64,000 bases of DNA from Euryodendron excelsum (Eukaryota; Streptophyta; Magnoliopsida; Ericales; Pentaphylacaceae). The stretch spans positions 5,372,501-5,436,500 of the forward strand of contig CM065386.1 in NCBI GenBank assembly GCA_033060915.1. Reading direction: 5' to 3'. The position numbers were made by a program, and so were the translations under genes. Below the pieces are notes generated by a model, which made no database searches, was not told the origin of the DNA, and was given only the letters and a program-made list of their open reading frames with translations. Shown here piece by piece: positions 46,156 to 56,452 of the stretch. Position 1 is the stretch's first letter, and each line of letters begins with the position of its first letter.

Positions 46156-46559
46156 AGGAAGAATCTGATATCTTTGGTCGATAATTGCGTCTGCTTGGTC
46201 TACAGTGAGTGAGAGCACATATGTGAGGGAAGATATTTAGAGAGAGAAAGGGCTAGAGAATTCTAGTGACAAGTTGATTCGCTACATATGAGACTAACAA
46301 ACATTATCAAATATTTAAAAAAGATTGACCAAATGCATTTGGAAGATTAGCCTACGCAGAACAGAAAAATTATCTTCACAAAATAAAACAAGTAATCAAG
46401 CATAATTAAGAATGAAAGAGTGTAAAGCCAATGCCAGTAGAGCAGATGCCACAATTTCCAATTACTATTAGCACAAAGGTGTACAAATAATGATTTTCTT
46501 TTGTTGCTTTTATTTTTATTTTTTTTTTTTGGGTATCAGGCGGTGCTACGGCGAGGGAG
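46156..46559 (+). promoter_or_regulatory. Upstream region and intron acceptor candidate of CNL copy D
   Basis: AT-rich. A long T tract (46510-46530) followed by GGGTATCAG at 46532-46540 looks like a splice acceptor; copy B has the same ATCAG before its frame. No convincing TATA box or leader exon is seen, so the promoter may have been lost by the insertion of the Copia fragment and repeats upstream. Confidence 0.35.
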
Positions 46560-47471
46560 ATGCTTGGGAACTTTATTGCACGAAAATTTAGCAGTTACCA
46601 AGACCTAGATGGAAAGATGGAAACACTAAGGAACAAAATTGAAGCGTTGAGATGCCAAGCAGACGACATAAGTGAAGCACTAGATAATGCAGAACTGCGA
46701 TCAGGAAATAAACGGAATAGAGAAGTTGAAAATTGGTTGGCAACTGTAGAAGGGAAGAGAAATAAATTTCAAAGCATAGAACAAGAAGCACAACAAAAGA
46801 AAGTCGCCTCGCTTTTATCATTGGGAAATCGTATTGATAAATTGATTGGAGAAGTTACGGAACTCAGTGAGCATGGTAGTTTTCGAGGGGGACTTCTACT
46901 TGATGTGCACGAGGCCGGAGGAGAACCTCTATTGGCACCAAAGTTAATAGGTCAAAGATTTAAGCAAAATCTGGAGAAAATTTGGGCAATCTTAATGGAT
47001 GATAAGATATTACGCATTGGAATTTACGGAATGGGGGGAGTGGGCAAAACAAGCTTGGTTTTGCATACCTACAACAGACTTTTAAAAAATTCTGATGTTG
47101 TTTATTGGATTGTTGTATCACAAGACTTTAGCATTCGCAAGTTGGAGGATGACATTGCCGAAAATTTGGATGTAGACTTCTCAAATGAGGATGATGAGAG
47201 AAAAAGGGTAGCAAAATTGTCACGAGCATTGGCAAGGGAAAAATGTGTACTCATTTTGGATGATGTGTGGAATAAAGTTCCTCTAGATAGAGTTGGAATT
47301 GCTAACAGAGTGAGTGGATGTAAGTTCATTCTAACGACTCGCAAATTGGATGTATGCCATGGGATGGAGTGCCAAGAAATAATCAATGTGAAGCCTCTTT
47401 CTCATGGTTTCAGCCGACTTGTGAAATCTCTGCAACAACACTGGAATGTTGTTGAACAGGTATTTTCTTGA
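46560..47471 (+). CDS. Truncated CNL copy D: CC plus first half of NB-ARC (303 aa)
   Basis: The ATG at 46560 follows the acceptor-like site and matches the position where homology starts in copy B. Residues 1-150 form the coiled-coil part (VENWLATVEGKRNKF, LSLGNRIDKLIGEV). The P-loop GMGGVGKTS is at 157-165, the WIVVSQDF block at 183-190, kinase-2 LILDDVW at 231-237 and GCKFILTTR at 253-261. At about residue 281 the sequence jumps to HGFSRLVKSL, which in copy B lies in the LRR region, so about 1.1 kb (GLPL, RNBS-D, MHD and first LRRs) has been deleted. The frame then ends at 47469-47471. It could encode a CN-type protein able to bind nucleotide but unable to form ARC2; expression is unknown. 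Confidence 0.8.
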   Translation: MLGNFIARKFSSYQDLDGKMETLRNKIEALRCQADDISEALDNAELRSGNKRNREVENWLATVEGKRNKFQSIEQEAQQKKVASLLSLGNRIDKLIGEVTELSEHGSFRGGLLLDVHEAGGEPLLAPKLIGQRFKQNLEKIWAILMDDKILRIGIYGMGGVGKTSLVLHTYNRLLKNSDVVYWIVVSQDFSIRKLEDDIAENLDVDFSNEDDERKRVAKLSRALAREKCVLILDDVWNKVPLDRVGIANRVSGCKFILTTRKLDVCHGMECQEIINVKPLSHGFSRLVKSLQQHWNVVEQVFS

Positions 47472-48401
47472 GCTATCTAAACCTTCTCATGGATATAAAA
47501 CTTTACACCAATATAGAAAAGCTGTGACATTGCAGGGGGCCATTATCAAGCGAGGAGGAGAAGAAGAAGACGGCATTTTGCTGCCTTACGACCTTGAGTT
47601 CCTGGATATTGAGGAATGCAGTTTTGCCAGCAGCAATTGCTCGTGTGATGTTTTCCCATCATTTAGTAATGCAAGGGACCTGAAGCAATGCATGATATGG
47701 AGATGTGAGGGGCTAGAGTCCATCCTCTTGGTGTCAGAAGAAGAAGCAGTAGATGGATATCAAGGGGGGTCCTGCTGCTGCGTCCCATTCCAAAGCCTTG
47801 AGACATTGCATCTCTCTGAATTGCCCAATTTTAGGGCCCTATTTAGACCGAGGAGGAGGGAGTTGCCGCTTGGCTCCAGTCTTAAAGTGCTGTACATTGC
47901 AGATTGTCCCCAAATCAAGAAGCTGTTCAAGCCTTGCTTGTTGCTGCAGCACTTCCGAAACCTCGAAGAGATAACGGGCGAGGGTTGTGATCAAATGAAC
48001 GAGATAATAGTAACAGTCGACGACGAAGGGATGGGAACAAGCTTCTTCAGCAATAACCACGATACACCTATTCCTCTCCCAAAGTTAAAGAAGTTGTGCT
48101 TTTATGGTCTACCAGAATTGAGGAGCATCTGTGAAGGAATATGGTTTGCGATTCCATTGAAGTAATTGAAATAAGAAAATGTCCCAAGCTGAAGAGGCTC
48201 CCTTTCTCTCTGCCCTTTGTTAATGGACAATTCTCCGCTCCCACGGCTCTTAAAAAGATCAAGGTAGACAAAGACATGGAATGGTGGGAATCGCTGGAGT
48301 GGGATGAACCAAATGCCAAGAATGTCCTTCAACCCTTTCTCTGCTTTTACAAGGTCCACCAGTCTTGCAAGTCACTGGCGGAGTTAGGGGATGGATTATG
48401 A
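47446..48401 (+). pseudogene. CNL copy D, C-terminal LRR, out of frame
   Basis: After the stop of the CC-NB frame, LRR coding continues in another frame: GILLPYDLEFLDIEEC, LETLHLSELPNFRALF, LKVLYIADCPQIKKLF, LPKLKKLCFYGLPELRSICE, to 48165. A second shift near 48145 leads to the family ending KCPKLKRLPFSLPFVNGQ and EWWESLEWDEPNAK (48141-48401). Wording is close to copies A and B. The LRR would not be translated with the NB part, unless a GT-AG event near AACAGGTATTTT (47455-47466) re-phases it; I see no proof of that. Confidence 0.85.
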
Positions 48402-49553
48402 AATACTGAGGTTAGTATAAATGCAATGTTTGATTTTTTATTTTATTTTTGCTGTTCCACCTTAATAGATTTGGATGTAATTGGTTAGGAGAAACACTGC
48501 CCTCTCAATTGCAAAACTTTTAAAACTCTACCATCACAATTTTCCCTAATCCTAGCTTCTTTGATCCGAACTCATAATATCACCAAGAAACTTCAAATTT
48601 TCGTTCCAGCCCATAAACCCAGATAGGTAGCTCTTGATAAATTTTCTCGCCATTTATATAAACAAAAGCATCCCCTTATAACATTTATATAATCTTTTTG
48701 TTTTTTCAGAATTCCCCTGAAGTGGATGCTGCTGCTCCTCAACAATCGATTTTTCTCCTACTATCCTAATCACTTATTTCTTTGAATTTCTCTGTTTCTA
48801 GAAGGGAAGGGCGTGACCAAAGCAATGCAAATTCAGAAGCAGCAGGTCTTCTAGGCCAAACGACAGAAAGTTTCAGAGCCAGAAAGAATATCATTCGTTC
48901 CCCAATTATGGTTTAAATGGTAACGCTACACCCAATTATTTCTTCTATGTATGTCCCAATTGAAATTTAACAGCTGAAAACTTGTTTTAAACCAATTGAA
49001 ATTTAACAGTTTTCAGAAATAATAGCAAACAGCGGTTAACTATTGTCACAAAATAAAAAAAAAATGTATATCTGGATCACAGAGTTTTCGTGAGATGCCG
49101 GATTGGTTCATATCCATTCGGCTATTTTAGATCAGTGTAAAGCCTCGTTAGCACTGCTGAAGAACAAAATCTTTTTATTTTTTTTTAATTTTAGAAAATG
49201 ACAGGACTAAGATTAAACCAGCAACATGTAAAGTACAGTATCAGTTCAAGATCGGCATTGTCTTAAAGCAGACTTTGCCAATCTGTGAGCCAGATCCACC
49301 TCCTTCCTACTAACCTTACAAATACAAATACAAATACAAATACAACATACATCCATACACCAAACTAGAAAGCAGAATGTCCAAAAAAAAGATCCTCCAA
49401 CTCATTCCGAACAGTGCAAACCAAGATACTCCTGATGGATGCATGAACTTTGAAAACAAAGAGAATCATGGTGTAAACAGATATACGCAATTGAAACTAT
49501 TGAGAGAGAGAGAGAGAGAGAGAGATTCTTCAATTGCACCTTCATATATAAAA
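48402..49553 (+). other. 3' flank of CNL copy D and spacer
   Basis: Noncoding. 48892-48960 matches the flank of copy A (3952-4024). TACAAA/ATACAA units occur at 49318-49345 and a (GA)12 microsatellite at 49503-49526. No gene. Confidence 0.6.
49549..49553 (+). repeat. TSD of the Tat element, left copy (TAAAA)
   Basis: Identical to 59654-59658. Confidence 0.9.
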
Positions 49554-50158
49554 TGTGGGGGATTAACCCCCGGCCCAACCCAATGGGTGAGGCTCAATCT
49601 GCGCAAATTAAAGTTGGGGCTGCTTTGCTAGCCTAGATCAGAATTAGAGGGAAGGCCAGCTTTGACTGCCGACCTCCTTCACAGCATAGCCCAAATAGCG
49701 AAAAGCGGGCCCAAACCGCTAGCAGTCTTTGCGCATTAAATATAGAGTTGACTCGCATTAAATGCGCAAGCGCCTGCCCACGCGACGACGACGTGCACGT
49801 CTGGTAAGCCGGAATCCTCCACGACGGTGCGCCAAACCCTGTAAATAATCAGGCGGCGTCAATGATGATGCCTACCCAGCAGGTCATGAGAGCCTGCTGG
49901 TAGGCCAAGGCAGAACACACTCCCTCAAAGGTTCTACAAATACCCAAGGTATCGAGAGCCAGGTATAGACAGTTAACTCCAAGTATACACAACTTTCATT
50001 CATCTTTATCGATTAAGCTTGCTAACTTAATCTTCGGAGTGTGATCGGCCCATTACGGATCGACCCATTCTAACCTCCTTGTCTTGCAGGAGATATTTGG
50101 ACTCATCCATTTGGGGCCTGAGAGTTCGGCCCAGCCTTCCCGAAAAATCTCACTTACA
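49554..50158 (+). repeat. 5' LTR of the Tat element
   Basis: TGTGGGGGATTAACCCCCGG...AATCTCACTTACA. The ends carry GGGGG/CCCCC wording that can pair internally near 49557-49571. It has weak TATA-like CTACAAATACCC near 49930. GATTAAGCTTGCTAACTTAAT near 50010 is shared with the old LTR at 18720-19220. Confidence 0.94.
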
Positions 50159-50180
50159 ATTGGCGCCGTTTGTGGAAAGG
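50159..50180 (+). other. Primer-binding site of the Tat element
   Basis: ATTGGCGCCGTTTGTGGAAAG directly after the 5' LTR is the usual start of plant Tat internal regions; the tRNA used is not decided here. Confidence 0.75.
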
Positions 50181-50192
50181 CTAAGAAAAACC

Positions 50193-51935
50193 ATGAGTCT
50201 AAACAACCAGAGACATAGGGGAGAGAACCATGACGGGAAAGGCTTCGGAGCCTCCTCCAGTAAAGACCCGACCAATTCGGCGCACTGCCAATCTACACCA
50301 GTAGATCGGCAAAGAAGGAGAACACTAAGGTCGGAGATACGAACGCCCGCTGAAAGCCACCAGGAAGCACCAGATGAAATGCGGAGGGATACGGGCTATG
50401 TCAGGGACAGAAACTTTCGCAGGAACCATCCTCGGAACCTTGCCCCATCACCCTCCAGTGGGCGGATACCGAGTGAGGATACGCTCTGTGCAGCGGAGAG
50501 GGAAATTTGGCGGTGCAGAGAAGAGATAGCCTACCTCACCTCCCAGGTTCGGGCCATGAGGGAGGCGTTCTCTGGAAGAAATGGGCGTGGGAGAGAAGGG
50601 TCCCCAGATCGGGAGCAGGTTACTGGCGCCGAGGACGATCCAGCGCCGCCGGTAAGAGGGAGTTACACCCCTAGTACCGGGCGTTGCGTTAACAGGCGCA
50701 CAGATCGGCGGAGGGGAAGGAGTGAAACCCCGCCAAATAACAGTCCAGTTGAAGGAGATCGGCGGAGAGAGGACTGGGAGAAGTGATATAACGAAAAGCA
50801 GGAGGATAGAAGGCAGCAAACTAAGGAGCGCACAGCCCATGACCTGATGAAAAAGGCCCTTGATCAGATTGCATCCACGCCATTCATTGAGGAGATTGAA
50901 TCCCACCCAATTCCTCGAAAATTCACCCCACCAAAGTTCACCCTCTATGACGGGAAGTCCGACCTGATTAACCATGTTCGGCATTACAAACAGCTTATGG
51001 TAGTGTGGTGCAGTGACCAGATGCTGATGTGTCAAATCTTCCCCTCCAGCCTGGGAAGTGAGGCTTTACAGTGGTTTGATAAATTGTCACTTAATTCCGT
51101 TTCTAGCTGGAGGCAGCCAGCCGAGCTTTTTACAGCTCGTTTCATAGCGAACAGCTTACAGTCGAAGGAGGTTGATTTCTTGCTGACATTACGAAAAGAG
51201 GAAGGGGAAGGATTGCGAGCATACGCCCGACGCTACTGGGAAGCTTATAATGAAATTGACGAGTGCAGCGAGCAATTAGCTGTAACTCAGTTCAAAATCG
51301 GCCTTCCCAGGGAGCATCACTTGCGACAGTCCTTAATGAAGAAACCAGCTCTCACGATACAGGAACTCATGCTCAGGATCGAGCGCTATGCACGGTTGGA
51401 CGAAGACATACCCCAGATAACATCGACCAAGGTCGGCGCTGTAGCCGAAAAGACAAATAAGAAGGATGCCAAGAAGCCCCGGTCAGAAGATATCGGTCGA
51501 GGAAAAAGGGTAACTGAGGGGGTCTATACAGTCTTTAAGGACCCCATCTATAAAATATTGCCCCAGATCCGTGATAAGCCCTTCTTCAAGTGGCCACCAA
51601 AGTTGGGAGGAGACCCAGCGACCCGAGACCAGAAGAGGTTCTGTTTATACCACTGCGAGAAGGGGCATAAGACGGAGCAGTGTCAGCATATGAAAACTCA
51701 CTTGGAAGACTTGGCCAAAGCAGGCCACCTCGACCAATTCATTGATCGGGAGAAGACAAAGAATGAAGCCGACCAACCGCAGGTAAAAGACGCAGCCCGG
51801 AAGGAACCAGAATCAAGGCCGGTTCGGGTAATCAATGTGTTGCACGGTTCGGCTGAATCAGGAACCGTCGACCCACATAGGTACCGAGCCGAGATACAGA
51901 AAGCGGCACACCTAAGGGAAGTGATGCAGGTATAA
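50193..51935 (+). pseudogene. Tat element gag
   Basis: The ATG at 50193 lies shortly after the primer site. The N-terminal part is Arg/Ser-rich with RNLAPSPSSGRIPS and a short helical block. A TGA at 50784-50786 interrupts it, but the same frame continues through 51932. The capsid (Retrotrans_gag) domain covers about 50920-51410: FTPPKFTLYDGKSDLINHV, ALQWFDKLSLNSVSSW, RKEEGEGLRAYARRY. A CCHC-like block YHCEKGHKTEQC (51652-51690) and LKxxLE-type helix follow. A TAA at 51933-51935 separates gag from protease in the same frame. Confidence 0.88.
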
Positions 51936-54900
51936 CAACCCAGCAAGAAAGCAAAAGTTGGCAGTGGCCATGTACCAATTTCTTTCACCGCTGAGGATCT
52001 CGTGGGAGTGCAGATTCCTCATAATGATGCCTTGGTGGTTACGTTAAGAATGGCGGACTGCAACGTCAGAAGATTACTCATTGACCAGGGGAGTTCATCC
52101 GAAGTTATGTACTACAGCCTGTTCAAGCAATTGGGACTGAACGAGTCCGACCTCCAACAGTCACTTAACCCATTGGTCGGATTCAGCTCAGACCCAGTTT
52201 GGCCAATGGGAAAGGTGACGATACCTATAACAGCCGGCGGAATCACATTGCAAACCGAATTCCTAGTAGTTAACGTACCTTCCCCCTACAATGCCACCAT
52301 GGGACGAACCTGGTTGCACCTCATGAGGGCCGTTCCGTCGTCATACCATCAGTTGCTTCGGTTTCCGACCCCAGCAGGTGTTGGAGAAATCAGGGGAGAC
52401 CAAGTGGCTGCCAAATAATGTTTCCTAACAGCATGTGTGACAAAGACAAAACCTAAGAAAGTGCAGATGATGGAGCTGCATGAAGACACCCCCACTATTG
52501 ATGATGTGGGACAGACACCCGAGAACAAAGCTGTGGAGGACCTGAAGAAGATATACATTGATCGGCGAGGAGACAAATACTTCGTCATCGACACCTCTCT
52601 GTCCAAACAAAAGGAAAAATCCCTCATCGAGTTGTTGACGAACTTCCTGGAAGTGTTCGCCTGGACCCCTTATGACATGCCTGGGAACGGCGCTGGTGTT
52701 GCTTGTCATCGCCTGAATGTTAACCCAAATTGCCGACCTGTTGTCCAAAAGGGGAGAAGGGCAGCTACCCAGCATGTGGACGTTGTCTTGGAGGAAACGG
52801 AGAAGCTTTTGGAAGCTGGGGCCATTCGGGAGATCAACTACCCAAGCTGGTTATCAAATACCGTGGTTGTAAAAAAGAAGGACGGTAAGTGGAGGGTCTG
52901 TGTGGACTTCACTGATCTCAACAGGGCATGTCCCAAAGATCCATTCTCCCTGCCCAAAATTGACCAGCTTGTGGATGCAACCGCCGGCTTCAGAAGGATG
53001 AGTTTCTTGGATGCTTACCGAGGATACCACCAGATCCTACTCCACCCCGACGACCAAGAAAAAACTGCCTTCATCATTCCAAGGGATATTTACTACTATA
53101 GGGTTATGCCCTTTGGCCTGAAGAACGCCGGAGCTACGTATCAGCGATTGGTCACAAAGATATTCAAGACGCAGCTCGGCAGAACTGTCGAGTTCTACAT
53201 CGATGACATGGTGGTAAAAAGCAAACTGAGCAACACCCACTTGGCAGACCTAAAGGAGGTACTCTGCATCCTGAAGGACTACAAAATGAGGCTAAACACT
53301 TCAAAATGTGTCTTCGGGGTCGGCTTTGGCAAGTTTCTACGGTTCCTGGTCACACATTGGGGCATTGAAGTGGACCCACGGCAGATTAGTGCGATTCAGA
53401 GCATTCAAGCTCCAAGGAATGCCAAAAAGGTTGAGACACTGACAGGAATGGCTGTCGCGCTCAACAGATTCATCAGCCAGTCATCGGACAGGTGCCGACC
53501 CTTCTTCCAGCTCCCAAAGAAACAAGAACGGTTCGAGTGGACCCCAAAGTGTGACTCTGCCCTTGCCGATCTAAAAAACTACCTAACCAAACCACCCCTG
53601 CTCTCCACCCCCGTCCAGCACGAGGAACTCTTCCTCTAACTTGCAGTGTCAGACCATGCAGTCAGCGCCGTCCTACTCAGGCAAGAGGACCGGCAACAAT
53701 TCCCGGTCTATTACGTCAGCAAAACCCTTCTCGGATCAGAGAGCAGGTACCTACCCCTCACAAAGCTGGCACTTACACTGATAGTAGCATCCCGCAAGTT
53801 GGTGCATTACTTCAGAACTCACACCATCAACGTCCTCACTAACCACCAGCTCAAACCTCTTCTAAGGAAGGCCGACTTCTCTGGAAGAATTGCAAAATAG
53901 GCCGTGAAATTAGGGGAGTTTGACATCAAGTTTTAACCTCGATCGGCAGTGAAGGGGCAGGTTCTTGCAGACTTTGTTGCCGAGTTCTCTGTCGAGATAC
54001 GAACAGAAGTAGAACGGACTCCAGCAACTGGCCAACTACAACACAAATTCCCCTTGGACCTTTGGGAACAAACTGATCATTGGCAACTCTACGTGGACGG
54101 AGCTTCCAATGACCGGGGGGCAGGATTAGGCATTGTACTCATCACACCAGACGGTCTAACCATCGAACAAGCCATCAAACTCGAGTTCATTGCCTCCAAT
54201 AATGAGTCAGAATACGAGGCCTTGCTCGCCGGAATACATCGAGCCATTGAACTTCGAATTCCTGAAATAGTCATCTATTCGGACTCCCTATTTGTTGTAA
54301 GCCAAATTACAGGAGAATACGTAGCAAAGAACGACAGAATGACGCAGTACCTAGCAAAAGCCAAAGAACTACTCGGCCAATTCAAAAGCTACAAGCTTCG
54401 ACAGATCAGCCGAGACAACAACTCACATGCGGATGCCTTGGCAACTTTGGCCACAGCTTTGAAGTCTGGATCGAAAAGGACGATCAGTGTAGAAACTCTT
54501 GCCAAGCCCAGCATCTTTCGGGAGGAGGAGGAAGCTCTAACAGCAGAAAAGTTGGGACCATCATGGATGGACCCAATCATCTCTTACCTTGACACGGAAA
54601 AACTACCAGACGATAAGGCTGAAGCTCGGTGAATCAAACATGCATCTCTTAAGTATTGGCTGTCACCAAGCAAGGAGCTTTACAGACGTTCCTTTACAGG
54701 CCCATATTTACACTGCGTCCATCCGGACCAAGTACAGGGCGTCTTGTTCGAAATCCACGAGGGGATATGTGGAAGTCATGTCGGCGGAAGATCGATAGCA
54801 CACCGAGCCATCTCGCAGGGATACTGGTGGCCTTACATGCAGAAAGATGCAGCCCAGTACGTCTTGAAGTGTGACAAGTGTTAGAGGTTTTCCCCCATTA

Positions 54901-55805
54901 TCCACCAGCCAGTCGAAGATCTTGCCACCATCACTAGTCCGTGGCCTTTCGCTCAGTGGGGAGTAGACATCGTCGGACCTCTGCCCCGAGCTCCTGGCAA
55001 CAAAAGGTTTCTCATCGTAGCAACCGACTACTTTACCAAATGGGTAGAAGCGGAGCCTTTGTCAAACATCAGGGAAATCGATGCCAAAAGGTTTGTATAG
55101 AAAAGCATTGTCACGAGATTCGGGTTGCCCCATGCCATTGTTTCAGATAACGGCACCCAGTTCGATGGCAATATCTTTAGATCATTTTGCGAAGGATTGG
55201 GGATTAGAAACTGTTACTCAATGCTGGCCTACCCCCAATACAGCGGGCAAGCCGAGATTTCAAACAAAACCATGCTTAACGGAGTCAAAAAACGACTGGA
55301 AAAAGCTAAAGGGAAGTGGACAGAGGAGCTACGCAACGTTCTGTGGTCCTATAGAACAACCCCAAGAAGGTCTACCGGAGAAACCCCATTCTCCTTGGCA
55401 TACGGAGTGGAAGCAGTCATCCCTTTGGAGGTCAGACTACCAACAATTAGATCGGCAGCTTTTAACACGGGTCTCAACGACCAGACGGTTGCAAGAGACC
55501 TGGATCTCGTCGAAGAAAGAAGGGAAACTGCATTGATCAGGCTCACAGAGTATCAGCGACAGCTAAAACGCTCTTACAACAAACGGGTCGGCCCGAGAAG
55601 CTTTGCTCCAAGGGATCTAGTTTTACGAAAAGTGTTAGGGGCAATCAAGAAGGCCGCAAATGGAAAGCTCGACCCAAACTGGGAAGGCCCCTAGAGGGTG
55701 ACATCCCAGGTTGGCATTGGCACATACAGACTGGAGACTGTTGAATAAGGGAGACAATTGCCGCGACCATGGAATGCAAGCAACTTGAGGAAATTCTACC
55801 AGTAA
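51936..55805 (+). pseudogene. Tat element pol: protease, RT, RNase H, integrase
   Basis: The frame continues without shift from gag to the terminal TAA at 55803-55805. Protease: LLIDQGSSSEVMYY (about 52076-52117) and MGRTWLHLM. RT 52437-53639: KKKDGKWRVCVDFTDLNRAC, SFLDAYRGYHQ, MPFGLKNAGATYQ and YIDDMVVKSK, catalytic Asp pair intact. RNase H: WQLYVDGASNDRGAGLGIVL, SEYEALLAGI, YSDSLFVV, HADALATL, all four acidic positions present. Integrase: WGVDIVGPLP, IVSDNGTQFDG, PQYSGQAEISNK, D-D-E intact. Stops at 52416, 53637, 53898, 53934, 54630, 54882, 55098, 55692 and 55746, no frameshift. Confidence 0.93.
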
Positions 55806-55921
55806 TAGAAAGCTCCATGCGATGTAACAGTCCATGAAATGTGTAAAGCTCTGCTGAAGAATCAATGAAAATGAAGCCATTCAAACAAATCTACTCTGAG
55901 CACTCTGTGAAACCCGCAAAA

Positions 55922-56320
55922 ACCAAGTGTAAGAACTTGGTCCTGTCCAAGTTGGGCAGGTCGGCCAAAGAATGCCAAAAGAAAAACCAAGTGTAAAAAC
56001 TTGGTCCTGTCCAAGTTGGACAGGTCGGCCAAAGAAGACCAAAAGAAAAACCAAGTGTAAGAACTTGGTCCTGTTCAAGTTAGGCAGGTCGGCCAAAGAA
56101 GGCTAAAAGAAAAACCAAGTGTAAAAACTTGGTCCTATCCAAGTTGGGCAGGTCAGCCAAAGAAGGCCAAAAGAAAAATCAAGTGTAAAAACTTGGTCCT
56201 ATCCAAGTTAGGCAGGTCGGCCAAAGAAGGCCAAAAGAAAAACCAAGTGTAAGAACTTGGTCCTGTCCAACTTGAACAGGTCGGCCAAAGAAAGTCAAAA
56301 CAAAAACCAAGTGTAAACAA
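55922..56320 (+). repeat. 64-bp tandem array between pol and the antisense gene
   Basis: Units start at 55922, 55986, 56050, 56114, 56178, 56242 and (partial) 56306, exactly 64 bp apart with substitutions only. Each carries ACCAAGT, six bases, ACTTGGT (7-bp hairpin), followed by a CCAAGTTGG half. A separate pair of ~32-bp units (AACAAAATCAAATAAGGCAG) follows at about 56319-56383. Such arrays in the 3' region of Tat elements are known and can seed satellite DNA. Confidence 0.95.
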
Positions 56321-56452
56321 CAAAATCAAATAAGGCAGATTCAGTCCACAACAAAATCAAATAAGACAGATTCAGTAATAAACGACAAAACGAGTTTTTT
56401 TCATTAAAAGACATTGATGGTTATAAAAAATCAAAGAAAAGAGAAAGAACAG

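Noticed and set aside
50784..55748. In-frame stops as programmed recoding
   Set aside because: Eleven stops of three kinds scattered through gag and pol, without a consistent context, fit decay and not readthrough.
55881..56096. 71-codon minus-strand frame with internal peptide repeats
   Set aside because: Direct result of the 64-bp tandem array (64 is not a multiple of three), not a repeat protein.
55922..56320. CRISPR-like array
   Set aside because: Whole 64-bp units are repeated including would-be spacers, in a plant retroelement; no cas genes.
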